From: Clostridiaceae bacterium | Lineage (GTDB): Bacteria; Bacillota_A; Clostridia; Clostridiales; Clostridiaceae | Direction of reading: 5' to 3' | DNA: 41,198 bases | NCBI GenBank assembly: GCA_029256485.1 | Contig: JAQSXU010000024.1 | Location: 1-41,198 of the forward strand | Shown: positions 25,400-33,430 of the stretch, in pieces | Layout of the letters: every line of letters starts with the position of its first letter | Numbering within the stretch: position 1 is the stretch's first letter | Translations under genes and position numbers: made by a program | The notes under the pieces: generated by a model | Told to the model about the DNA's origin: nothing | The model's database searches: none | Seen by the model: only the letters and a program-made list of their open reading frames with translations

Positions 25400-26599
25400 A
25401 TGTATTGTGTTAGAAAAATAACTGAGGATCTTTATTGGGTTGGTGGTAACGATCACCGCCTGGCTCTCTTTGAAAATATTCATCCAATTCCAAGAGGAGT
25501 TTCATATAATTCCTACTTGCTTTTAGATAAGAAGACAGTACTTTTTGATACTGTAGACTGGTCAATCTGCCGTCAGTTCCTTGAAAATATTAAAGAAGTT
25601 TTAGGTGACAGACCTTTGGATTATATGGTAATTAACCATATGGAGCCAGATCATGCAGCATGCATAGAAGAGATAGTTCTTCGCTATCCAAATGTTAAAA
25701 TTATATGCACAGAAAAAGCTTTCATGTTTATGAATCAGTTTGGTTTTCATATAGATGGCAAAATAACAGAAGTTAAAGAAGGAGATACCATGTCCTTCGG
25801 AAAACATAATGTAGTATTTGTATATGCTCCTATGGTACATTGGCCAGAAGCTATGGTAACATTTGATACAACAAACGGTGTATTATTCTCTGCTGATGCA
25901 TTTGGTTCCTTTGGCGCATTGGATGGAAAGATGTTTAATGATGAAGTTAACTTTGACAGAGATTGGATTGATGATGCAAGAAGATATTACACAAACATAG
26001 TTGGTAAGTATGGTCCTCATGTTCAAGCTCTTTTGAAGAAAGCCGGCACTATAGACATTAAAACTATATGCCCTCTCCATGGACCAGTGTGGCGTTCTGA
26101 TTTAGGATACTATCTGGATAAGTACGATAAGTGGAGCCGTTACGAACCTGAGGAAAAAGGTGTAATGATTGTTTATGGAACAATGTACGGCAACACTGAA
26201 GCTGCTGCTAATGATTTGGCAACAAGACTTGTTAAAAAGGGAATGACCAATGTTGTTATGTATGATGCTTCAAAAACTCATGTTTCATATTTGATTTCTG
26301 AAACATTTAAATACAGTCATTTAGTTCTGGCATCCGTAACATACAACCTGAAGATTTATCCACCAATATTGAATTATTTAATGGATATGAAGGCATTGAA
26401 TCTTCAAAAGCGTACTGTGGCTATTATTGAAAATGGTTCATGGGCTCCTCAATCAGGCAAATTGATGCGTGAGCTTTTGGGCGAAATGAAGGATATGAAT
26501 GTTATAGATAGTGAAATGACAGTAACCTCCGCAATGAAAGTAGACGACGGCGACTCAATGGATGCATTGGCTGACAGCATAATTCAGTCAATGAAGTAG
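25400..26599 (+). CDS. fprA: Flavodiiron protein (FprA; O2/NO reductase)
   Basis: This 399-aa class A flavodiiron protein has an N-terminal metallo-beta-lactamase domain with the full diiron ligand set His80-x-Glu82-x-Asp84-His85, His147, Asp166 and His227. The C-terminal flavodoxin domain has the FMN loop YGTMYGNTE. Such enzymes reduce O2 to water (or NO to N2O) with electrons from rubredoxin. The donor is probably the rubredoxin domain of the preceding protein, whose gene ends 44 bp upstream with no terminator between. AAGGAGG precedes the ATG. Confidence 0.94.
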   Translation: MYCVRKITEDLYWVGGNDHRLALFENIHPIPRGVSYNSYLLLDKKTVLFDTVDWSICRQFLENIKEVLGDRPLDYMVINHMEPDHAACIEEIVLRYPNVKIICTEKAFMFMNQFGFHIDGKITEVKEGDTMSFGKHNVVFVYAPMVHWPEAMVTFDTTNGVLFSADAFGSFGALDGKMFNDEVNFDRDWIDDARRYYTNIVGKYGPHVQALLKKAGTIDIKTICPLHGPVWRSDLGYYLDKYDKWSRYEPEEKGVMIVYGTMYGNTEAAANDLATRLVKKGMTNVVMYDASKTHVSYLISETFKYSHLVLASVTYNLKIYPPILNYLMDMKALNLQKRTVAIIENGSWAPQSGKLMRELLGEMKDMNVIDSEMTVTSAMKVDDGDSMDALADSIIQSMK

Positions 26600-26616
26600 T
26601 CTTAAAAACATAACCC

Positions 26617-26677
26617 AGAAGAAGCCTGCTTAAGGATAACTCTTAGAGTAATTCTTAAACAGGTTTCTTCTATTTTT
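26617..26677 (+). terminator. Intrinsic terminator of the fusion-fprA operon
   Basis: AGAAGAAGCCTGCTTAAG (26617-26634) pairs with CTTAAACAGGTTTCTTCT (26654-26671) with a few mismatches. ATTTTT follows. Confidence 0.78.
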
Positions 26678-26743
26678 CAACACAGTTTGAAATAACTTTT
26701 GCACAATCCCCTGCTCCATTTTCAGACATCAATATTTACTGCG

Positions 26744-26772
26744 TTGGAAAATTTCTAAGTTTATGCTATATT
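26744..26772 (+). promoter_or_regulatory. Probable promoter of the TetR gene
   Basis: TTGGAA (26744-26749), 17 bp, TATATT (26767-26772), 37 bp before the start codon. Confidence 0.55.
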
Positions 26773-26808
26773 AAAAATAGTTATGAATTGCGAGGAGTGG
26801 AGGGCTTT

Positions 26809-27387
26809 ATGGCACAAACAACGAAAAAGGCACTTGCTGCATCATTGAAAAAGTTATTAGCTGAAAAATCTCTGGATAAAATTACTGTTATTGATATTGT
26901 GGAGGACTGCGAGGTAAACAGGCAGACATTTTATTATCACTTTAAGGATATTTATGATCTGGTGGAATGGATTTATACCAGTGAAGCCACTAAAGCGCTA
27001 GGCGGCAAAAAAACCTATGATACATGGCAGCAGGGATTTTTGCAGATATTTGAATATGTACTGAAAAACAAAGCATTTGTAATTAATACATATCATTCCA
27101 TTAACAAGGAGCACCTGCAGAGATACCTATACAATGAAACCTATATTCTTTTAATGGGTGTTATTGATGAAAAAGCAGCAGGCATGTCAGTGAGAGATGA
27201 TGATAAGGCATTTATTGCTGACTTTTATAAATATGCCTTTGTTGGGCTCATGCTGGAATGGATAGGCACCGGAATGAGGGAGAATCCAAGTGCTATTATT
27301 GAAAGATTAAGTACTCTTATTTATGGAGATATTGCAGGGGCACTTGAAAAATTCAGAAATGACCATCATGAAGATAAACAACCTTAA
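26809..27387 (+). CDS. TetR/AcrR family transcriptional regulator (DhaS-like)
   Basis: The 192-aa protein has an N-terminal helix-turn-helix (KITVIDIVEDCEVNRQTFYYHFKDIYDLVEWI) typical of the TetR subfamily with the TetR_C_8 ligand domain. An aromatic-rich C-terminal domain follows (FYKYAFVGLMLEWIGTGMRENP). Ligand and targets are unknown; there is no divergent partner. The ATG at 26809 has GGAGTGGAGGG just before it; an in-frame TTG at 26788 is less likely. The last codons (DKQP and stop) lie inside copy B of the 98-bp repeat, so insertion has probably replaced the original C-terminus. Confidence 0.85.
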   Translation: MAQTTKKALAASLKKLLAEKSLDKITVIDIVEDCEVNRQTFYYHFKDIYDLVEWIYTSEATKALGGKKTYDTWQQGFLQIFEYVLKNKAFVINTYHSINKEHLQRYLYNETYILLMGVIDEKAAGMSVRDDDKAFIADFYKYAFVGLMLEWIGTGMRENPSAIIERLSTLIYGDIAGALEKFRNDHHEDKQP

Positions 27388-27469
27388 CTATAAACTTATA
27401 CAGCATAAAAAATCGTTGAAGATTCGATATTTTTCCACTGAATAAGTTAAGTTTCAGTAATGTTTATCT
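27372..27469. repeat. 98-bp imperfect palindromic repeat, copy B
   Basis: It matches the reverse complement of 9667-9764 at 87 of 98 positions, ungapped and of identical length. The ends AGATAAAC and GTTTATCT are conserved. The 5' end supplies the final codons of the TetR gene. A further partial arm (TAAACAACTTCAACTATA) follows at about 27471-27488, as if a second copy began there. Confidence 0.85.
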
Positions 27470-27523
27470 GTAAACAACTTCAACTATATTTAGACAAATA
27501 GGTACAATTGTATAAATTTTTTA

Positions 27524-27568
27524 CAATATGAGCTCTGTGTACAAGTTTTAAACACAGGGCTTATATTG
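27524..27568. other. Stable hairpin upstream of the Pel promoter
   Basis: CAATATGAGCTCTGTGT (27524-27540) pairs with ACACAGGGCTTATATTG (27552-27568), about 15 of 17 pairs. Neither strand has a good T-run after it. It could be a weak terminator for the TetR gene or a structural site. Confidence 0.5.
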
Positions 27569-27625
27569 AGTTTAGAAGAAGTTTGTTAAATTATTTGTAA
27601 TTTTGTGTGAAATTAATAGGACAAA

Positions 27626-27654
27626 TTGATATAATGATTTATTTATTATATAAT
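27626..27654 (+). promoter_or_regulatory. Sigma-A-like promoter of the Pel operon
   Basis: TTGATA (27626-27631, five of six), 17-bp spacer, perfect TATAAT (27649-27654). Transcription start is expected near 27661, 68 bp before the first gene. Confidence 0.65.
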
Positions 27655-27728
27655 GTAACCATCAAGAAAAAAGGACTAATTTTGTACATATATTAAAATT
27701 TACCAAGTACCTATAAGGGGGGACGGTC

Positions 27729-28112
27729 ATGAGCATTTGGGTCAATATATTTACTGTAGTTACGGGCTTCGTTTTAATTTTATATATTGTTAAATCTCTG
27801 GTAGATAAAAAGATGACTGAATCACAGTCCGTGTTATGGCTGCTTATTGGTGCAGCTGCAATTATATTAGGTATTTTCCCCTCAATAATTACATTTATTG
27901 CAAATTCGTTAGGTATATGGTATCCTCCATCCATTATGTTCTTAATTGCATATATAGGATTATTATTTATAGTTTTAAAAAATACAACTACTATATCCAT
28001 TCAAAGTAATGAAATCAGTGAATTATATATGCAGATTGCTTTGCTTAACATGGAAAATGAAAGGTTAAGAAAAGAGTTAAAGTTAAACAGTGAGGAGGTA
28101 GGTTCTCATTAA
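27729..28112 (+). CDS. DUF2304 family membrane protein
   Basis: This 127-aa protein has three hydrophobic segments (about residues 4-22, 36-60 and 66-84), the conserved TESQSVLWLLIGAA between the first two, and a C-terminal coiled coil (SNEISELYMQIALLNMENERLRKE). DUF2304 genes usually accompany polyprenol-phosphate-type GT2 glycosyltransferases; one such enzyme is encoded at 33431. It is the first gene after the Pel promoter, with GGGGGG before the ATG. The stop overlaps the apparent ATT start of pelD. Confidence 0.85.
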   Translation: MSIWVNIFTVVTGFVLILYIVKSLVDKKMTESQSVLWLLIGAAAIILGIFPSIITFIANSLGIWYPPSIMFLIAYIGLLFIVLKNTTTISIQSNEISELYMQIALLNMENERLRKELKLNSEEVGSH

Positions 28113-30303
28113 GGTACTGATTTTTGGCAGTTATGACGTATTTACTTTAAGTTTGATCTCAAGATTGAATAAAGAAGATTATAAAGTTTTTGTTGTAACA
28201 GGAAATGATAAAAAGAAAAAATCAAAACCGTTAGAAGTGTTTCAAGAATACAATTTCACCTATGACAGCGATAGCATTTCATATATATTAAAGAGTATTG
28301 AAGCTGATATAGTGATATTTACTGGTGCACTAGACGGTAATTTTTATTTAGAAAATGAGCCTAACCAGGCTTCAAAGTATATGGCAGGTATAACTAATGT
28401 TATTGCTGGCTGCAAAGACTCAACCATAAAGAAGTTTATTTATATTTCTTCATGTTCTGTATTTGATAGTAATCCAGAGTTGTTAATTACAGAAGATACA
28501 GAACCGATTCCTATAAATAACAGCGGCAAAGCAATTCTAATGGGTGAGGAAATTTGTAAAAATTATCATAAGAAAGTTAACTTTACTATAAGTATTGCTC
28601 GAGTTAGCGAAATCTATGGAAAATATAAAGATGAATTTTTAGAACATAATATATGTACAAGCATATGTAAAGAGGCAATAGAATACAATAAAGTTAAAGT
28701 CTACAATAATAAACAACACAACTTAATATATGTAGATGATGTAGTTGATTGTATTTATAGAATTACAAAGGAAAATTCATATGAAAATACTACATATCAC
28801 ATAACATCTCAGGGTACTTCCGTATATTTAGAAACCAGGTTAGCTGAGCTGCTAGAAGAAATAGAAGGTAAAAAAATCCAAGTTGACATAATGGAGCCTT
28901 TAAACAATTATATTAATCATAACTATCAATCAGAAAATATTAGAAAGCTCGGATTCAACGAGAAGTATGATATTAAAGCTGGTATGAAAAATGTACAAGC
29001 AGTTATAAAAAAACAGTCAGCTAATGTAAATGTAAAAAATAAAGTAAAATCCCATTTAATTGGTCATCTATTTAAATTTAGTGATAAAACAACAAGCAAA
29101 ATATTTCCTTTAGTTGAAAACATACTTTTCTTTTTACTAATGGAGGTTTTTGCTGTACTGACTAGATCATTAAGTTTTCATAAGTCAGTTGATGTTTACT
29201 TACTATATGTTATAATAATTGCTTTAATTTATGGATATCTAAATGCCGCATTTGCTGCTTTATTTAGTATAATTGGTAAAATATATATTGCATTATCATG
29301 GGATAGTCAATATATAGCGGTTAATGAAAATAACATTTATCTTTGGATTCTTCAAATATTTACAATAGGAATGCTAGTAGGATATTTGAAGGATAAATAT
29401 AAGAGAAAATATGAAGATTTAAATGACGAAAAAAATCATTTACAATTAGAACTTAAAAATATAAAGGATATTAATAATAGTAATATAGAAATTAGAAGTT
29501 TATATGAAAAAAGGCTGATTAATTATAAAGACAGCTTTGCCAGAATATATGATATTGTATCAAAACTAGACGTAATAGAACCGGAAAGAGTTATATTCAA
29601 GACTGTTAATGTCATGTGTGAAATAATGAATACACAAGATGTTTCAATATACACCTGTGATAGAAATTCTCAATTTTGCAGATTGATGGCAGCATCTTCT
29701 GATAAGGCTAAGATAATGAAAAAATCAATAAGGCTTTCTTCCCATAATGATTTATATATAAAACTTAATAAAAAAGAGATATACGTAAATAATACACTAA
29801 ATCCTGATTATCCTATGATGGCTGGAGGAACATATAAGGATGGGCATATACAGACAATAGTCATGATTTGGTCTCTGCCTTTTGAAAATAACAACCTATA
29901 TGAAATGAATATTTTTGGCGTTCTATGCAAGCTTGTTGAAAAAACAATGGATAAAGCTTACGAATACATGGAAAACATAAATGAATCCCATAACTGGAGA
30001 TATCAAGGTATTTTGAATGCAGAAGCATTTGGAAAAATACTTAAAATATACAAATATGGTGATAAGGAAAACTTAATTGATTTCTCATTATTAAAGGTTC
30101 AACCTGATAATGGAATTACTGAAGAGGATTTTTATAATCTCTTAAAGGGTCAAGTTAGGAATATGGATTATATAGGTGTTAACAGTAATGATGAAACATA
30201 TATTCTTTTGGCTAACTCAAATCAGGATGAGGCTGAATATGTTATGGACAGATTGAGAAAAAATCAAATATTAGTAGAAATTGGTGGTGTAGATGCAAAT
30301 TAA
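28108..30303 (+). CDS. pelD: PelD c-di-GMP receptor with N-terminal degenerate SDR/epimerase domain
   Basis: The protein has 731 aa if started at ATT 28108: AGGAGG is nine bases before it and the frame then begins with the Rossmann strand KVLIFGSYD. The track of other starts gives only a TTG at 28153, which deletes that strand. Residues 1-300 are an extended-SDR (NAD-epimerase) domain lacking the GxxGxxG glycines (G7, D10, T13) and the YxxxK pair (Ser139, Ile143). Four helices follow (about 335-430), then a short coiled coil, a GAF domain (about 480-620) and a degenerate GGDEF domain. That last domain keeps the I-site Arg684-x-x-Asp687 (RNMD) but has NSNDE for GGDEF. It is likely the c-di-GMP-binding switch of Pel export. 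It overlaps the next gene by 11 bp. Confidence 0.82.
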   Translation: MKVLIFGSYDVFTLSLISRLNKEDYKVFVVTGNDKKKKSKPLEVFQEYNFTYDSDSISYILKSIEADIVIFTGALDGNFYLENEPNQASKYMAGITNVIAGCKDSTIKKFIYISSCSVFDSNPELLITEDTEPIPINNSGKAILMGEEICKNYHKKVNFTISIARVSEIYGKYKDEFLEHNICTSICKEAIEYNKVKVYNNKQHNLIYVDDVVDCIYRITKENSYENTTYHITSQGTSVYLETRLAELLEEIEGKKIQVDIMEPLNNYINHNYQSENIRKLGFNEKYDIKAGMKNVQAVIKKQSANVNVKNKVKSHLIGHLFKFSDKTTSKIFPLVENILFFLLMEVFAVLTRSLSFHKSVDVYLLYVIIIALIYGYLNAAFAALFSIIGKIYIALSWDSQYIAVNENNIYLWILQIFTIGMLVGYLKDKYKRKYEDLNDEKNHLQLELKNIKDINNSNIEIRSLYEKRLINYKDSFARIYDIVSKLDVIEPERVIFKTVNVMCEIMNTQDVSIYTCDRNSQFCRLMAASSDKAKIMKKSIRLSSHNDLYIKLNKKEIYVNNTLNPDYPMMAGGTYKDGHIQTIVMIWSLPFENNNLYEMNIFGVLCKLVEKTMDKAYEYMENINESHNWRYQGILNAEAFGKILKIYKYGDKENLIDFSLLKVQPDNGITEEDFYNLLKGQVRNMDYIGVNSNDETYILLANSNQDEAEYVMDRLRKNQILVEIGGVDAN

Positions 30304-31219
30304 TTATCAAATAAATAAAGCTCAAGCAATTATCTACGTTTTAGTAATTAATTTTATCATTGCACTTATATATTTATTTAATAAATGGATAAAAAAAGAT
30401 TTAAGCTGTGGAATAATGATGAGTATTTTTATGATTATATGTCCTTTAGTAGGACCAGCATATTTATTTTTTTCATGGTTTGTATATAAAATATACTTTA
30501 AAAGAAGGGACAGCCACATTAGTATAGATGAATTAAGCTTTAGAAAGGATAAAATAGAAGTTATTTTGAAGCCGGATATGAGAAGCGCATTTAATAAAGT
30601 GCCTCTTGAAGAAGCTCTTATAGTGTCTGATAAAAAAAGTACTAGAAAATTACTGCTGGATGTGTTAAGAGAAGACAGTAATGACAATTTAAATACATTA
30701 TTAAAGGCGTTAGAACACAAGGATAGTGAAGTGTCTCACTATGCAGCTTCAGCTATTTCAGATACTATTAATGAATTTAAAATAAAAGAAAAACAATTAA
30801 GGGAGAAATACAATAAAGATAAGGGCAATATTGACCTATGCAATGAATATGCAGATTATCTATATAAGTATTTATCACAAAAAATATTATCAATACCTGA
30901 ACAAAGACTTTATTGTAACTTATTTGAAGAATTAATAATGACAATAGAAGAGAATCTGCCCCTTAAAATTACAGGTGAACTATACAATAAGCTGGTTTGT
31001 ATTTTATTAGATTTAGAAGAAAATGATAAAGCTAAAATTTGGGTTGAAAAAGCACTAATTAACAAAGATGATGAATTAGATAGTTATAAAGCGGGATTAA
31101 GATATTATTACAACAATAAAGATAGAAGCAACTTTTTACTGCTTATGAGAAGATTAAAGAAATCTGATGTGCTTTTAGATCATGACATTTTAGAGATGGT
31201 TCGATTTTTTAGTCAATAA
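30293..31219 (+). CDS. PelE-like membrane scaffold protein
   Basis: The 308-aa protein has two N-terminal membrane helices (about 10-28 and 40-68) and a soluble, mostly helical domain. Part of that domain (LLDVLREDSNDNLNTLLKAL, then HKDSEVSHYAASAI) looks HEAT-like, and the C-terminus (NDKAKIWVEKALINKDDELD, YKAGLRYYY) looks TPR-like. In Pel systems PelE has two helices plus TPR repeats and binds PelD and PelF at the inner face of the membrane. The position right after pelD (11-bp overlap) supports this. Sequence resemblance alone is weak. Confidence 0.65.
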   Translation: MQINYQINKAQAIIYVLVINFIIALIYLFNKWIKKDLSCGIMMSIFMIICPLVGPAYLFFSWFVYKIYFKRRDSHISIDELSFRKDKIEVILKPDMRSAFNKVPLEEALIVSDKKSTRKLLLDVLREDSNDNLNTLLKALEHKDSEVSHYAASAISDTINEFKIKEKQLREKYNKDKGNIDLCNEYADYLYKYLSQKILSIPEQRLYCNLFEELIMTIEENLPLKITGELYNKLVCILLDLEENDKAKIWVEKALINKDDELDSYKAGLRYYYNNKDRSNFLLLMRRLKKSDVLLDHDILEMVRFFSQ

Positions 31220-31234
31220 GAAAGAGGCGGTGTA

Positions 31235-33403
31235 ATGGTTATTATTAATAGTATAATTAACTTATTTAATATTTTTTTAGCTTATTTTATTCTAATAATA
31301 ATAATTACATCTTTTATGATAAAGCCTATTGCAAAAAGTAAAAACATCTTTAATAGATTTGTTTTATATCTAGTAATAGGAAACTTTTATATAATAAATA
31401 TTGTTTTTATACTTGCCTATTTAAATATATTTAATAGACCAGCATTAATAATTACTTTAATGGTTACTACAGTTTTTATTAGAATCATTTTGGATAAAAA
31501 AGATGCTAAAAGGGTTTATGGAGAGAGTAGAGAAACTTTAAAACATCTATTCCATGGAGAATACGGAATAAAGTTATTTTTGCAAAGGAAATTATTAAAA
31601 ATAAGATTCAGTATAAAATCTTTTTATACTGAGCTGACTAAGGGTAAAAAATTTGAATGGATTATTTTTTTATCAATAATGAGTTACAATATTTACTATT
31701 ATAGTTATAATAGTATTAATTTTGTAAGCTTTCAAGCTCCCGATGAGGAAGTACATTTGTATTGGATACAATCTCTTATTGAAGGTAAGATATTCCCATC
31801 AGGTGTTTACCCTCATGGGTTTCATAATATATTAGCAGCTATTACAGTACTTTATAGGTTTAAAGCAGTTGCAGTTGTCAGATCTTTCTCAGTTGTATCT
31901 ATGGTGCTGATAATGACAATGCTGTATTTTGGACTAAGAAAAATATTGACCTCAAAATATGCAGCTCTTTTTGGTTTTATAGCATTTTCACTATTAAACA
32001 TATATGATATTGAATCAATTTATCGTTACCAATTTGCAGTTCCTCAAGAGTATGGAATGATTATGTTAATGCCCATGGTAATATTCCTATTCAATTATTT
32101 AAAAGATAAAAAAGTTAGTAATTTAGTGCTATTTGGAATGTGTTTTTCTATGACTATTAGTATACATTTTTATATAACAATTATTGCACTAGTTTTATGC
32201 ATATCCATTGGAATTGTCTATTTTAATAGAATTATTAAAAACAAGTCATTAATAAAGTTAATATTATGCGGGCTTTTAAGTACAGCGGTAGCAATAGCAC
32301 CACTAGCTGTTGGATTTGCTAAGGTAAAAAAAGTGGAACAATCAATGGGATGGGCGGTAGGTGTAGTACAAGGAAACGTGTATAAAAGTAATGATGAAAA
32401 AGCTAATAAAATTGAAGAATCCAATAAAATTAATCATTCTTTCAATTGGAATAAATTTTTAGCAGATGCAAAAGAAGAAATTACTAAATTTGCTGTTTTA
32501 GATATTAGGGTAATGTTCATTTTCCTTGCACTATTGGCATTAACTGTAATTAATATTATACTTTCTATAATATCAAGAAAAATAAAAGAAGAAAATCTAT
32601 ATCAGTTGTCATTTGCAATAAATGAATTATTACTAATATTTTTAATAATATGCAGAATATTAAACCTTCCTACAGTTATGGAACCTAAGAGGGTAGCTAT
32701 TTTCTTTGCATATTTCTCATCAATATTTATAGCCATGCCATTTGAAATATTATATGACACTTTTAATACAGATAAGATAAAAAAAATATGTTCAGCATTA
32801 ACTTTTACAGCCATACCAGTTTTTGTTCTGCTTATTGTAAAGTTTGGACTCATAAGGCCTTTACCTCCTTTTTACTATTTTCAGACTAAAGGTGCAATGC
32901 TTGTGGATTGTGATATTATGAGAAAATATAATGATCACAAATGGACAATAGTTTCTCCAGTAAATGATACAAGTGTAATACTAAATAATGGATATCATTA
33001 CGAATTAAGTGATTTTATTTTGAAACAAGAAAATTGGAATAAAAACATAGAAATAAAAATCCCTACAAAATACGTTTTTATTTATATAGAAAAAAGACCC
33101 ATAGTCCTGTATGGAAATAGATTTTATAAGGATGATAAAGAAATAGTTAATAGAGATATGGTGACTTATGAGGATTCCCAAGAATCTCTTGATGAGACAA
33201 ATAAGGACAATATCAATTATCAGAAGTATAGAAAAATACTTATGGCTAAAGCATATTATTGGACTCAAGAATATAAAAAATATTTTCCAAATGAGATGAG
33301 CGTTTACTACGAGGATGACGAATTAATTGTATATAGAATTGTGCAGAATGAGTATGCATTGAACAATTTTTCAATAGATTATGGTACTAATGAAAATAGG
33401 TGA
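31235..33403 (+). CDS. Large polytopic membrane protein, GT-C glycosyltransferase-like
   Basis: The 722-aa protein has about twelve hydrophobic helices in residues 5-550 and a C-terminal soluble part of about 170 residues, probably outside the cell. After the third or fourth helix, APDEEVHLYW carries Asp170-Glu171-Glu172, the acidic loop expected at the start of GT-C enzymes (ArnT/PMT-like), followed by GVYPHGFHNILAA. GT-C enzymes move sugars from polyprenyl-phosphate donors. This gene is not part of the standard Pel set. AGAGGCGG precedes the ATG. The assignment rests on topology and this motif only. Confidence 0.6.
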   Translation: MVIINSIINLFNIFLAYFILIIIITSFMIKPIAKSKNIFNRFVLYLVIGNFYIINIVFILAYLNIFNRPALIITLMVTTVFIRIILDKKDAKRVYGESRETLKHLFHGEYGIKLFLQRKLLKIRFSIKSFYTELTKGKKFEWIIFLSIMSYNIYYYSYNSINFVSFQAPDEEVHLYWIQSLIEGKIFPSGVYPHGFHNILAAITVLYRFKAVAVVRSFSVVSMVLIMTMLYFGLRKILTSKYAALFGFIAFSLLNIYDIESIYRYQFAVPQEYGMIMLMPMVIFLFNYLKDKKVSNLVLFGMCFSMTISIHFYITIIALVLCISIGIVYFNRIIKNKSLIKLILCGLLSTAVAIAPLAVGFAKVKKVEQSMGWAVGVVQGNVYKSNDEKANKIEESNKINHSFNWNKFLADAKEEITKFAVLDIRVMFIFLALLALTVINIILSIISRKIKEENLYQLSFAINELLLIFLIICRILNLPTVMEPKRVAIFFAYFSSIFIAMPFEILYDTFNTDKIKKICSALTFTAIPVFVLLIVKFGLIRPLPPFYYFQTKGAMLVDCDIMRKYNDHKWTIVSPVNDTSVILNNGYHYELSDFILKQENWNKNIEIKIPTKYVFIYIEKRPIVLYGNRFYKDDKEIVNRDMVTYEDSQESLDETNKDNINYQKYRKILMAKAYYWTQEYKKYFPNEMSVYYEDDELIVYRIVQNEYALNNFSIDYGTNENR

Positions 33404-33430
33404 TAACAAACATTTCAGGGGGAGGAAAAT

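Larger units (their letters stand above)
27388..27728. other. Intergenic region between the TetR gene and the Pel operon (341 bp)
   Basis: It contains most of repeat copy B, a partial repeat arm, a long hairpin at 27524-27568, and the Pel operon promoter. I looked for a c-di-GMP riboswitch and did not find GEMM-I or GEMM-II core motifs. Confidence 0.6.

Noticed and set aside
27388..27728. c-di-GMP riboswitch before the Pel operon
   Set aside because: No GEMM-I or GEMM-II conserved core was found by eye; only hairpins, a repeat and a promoter.
32218..33268. Minus-strand ORFs inside the GT-C-like gene
   Set aside because: Shadow frames; no start signals or family resemblance.
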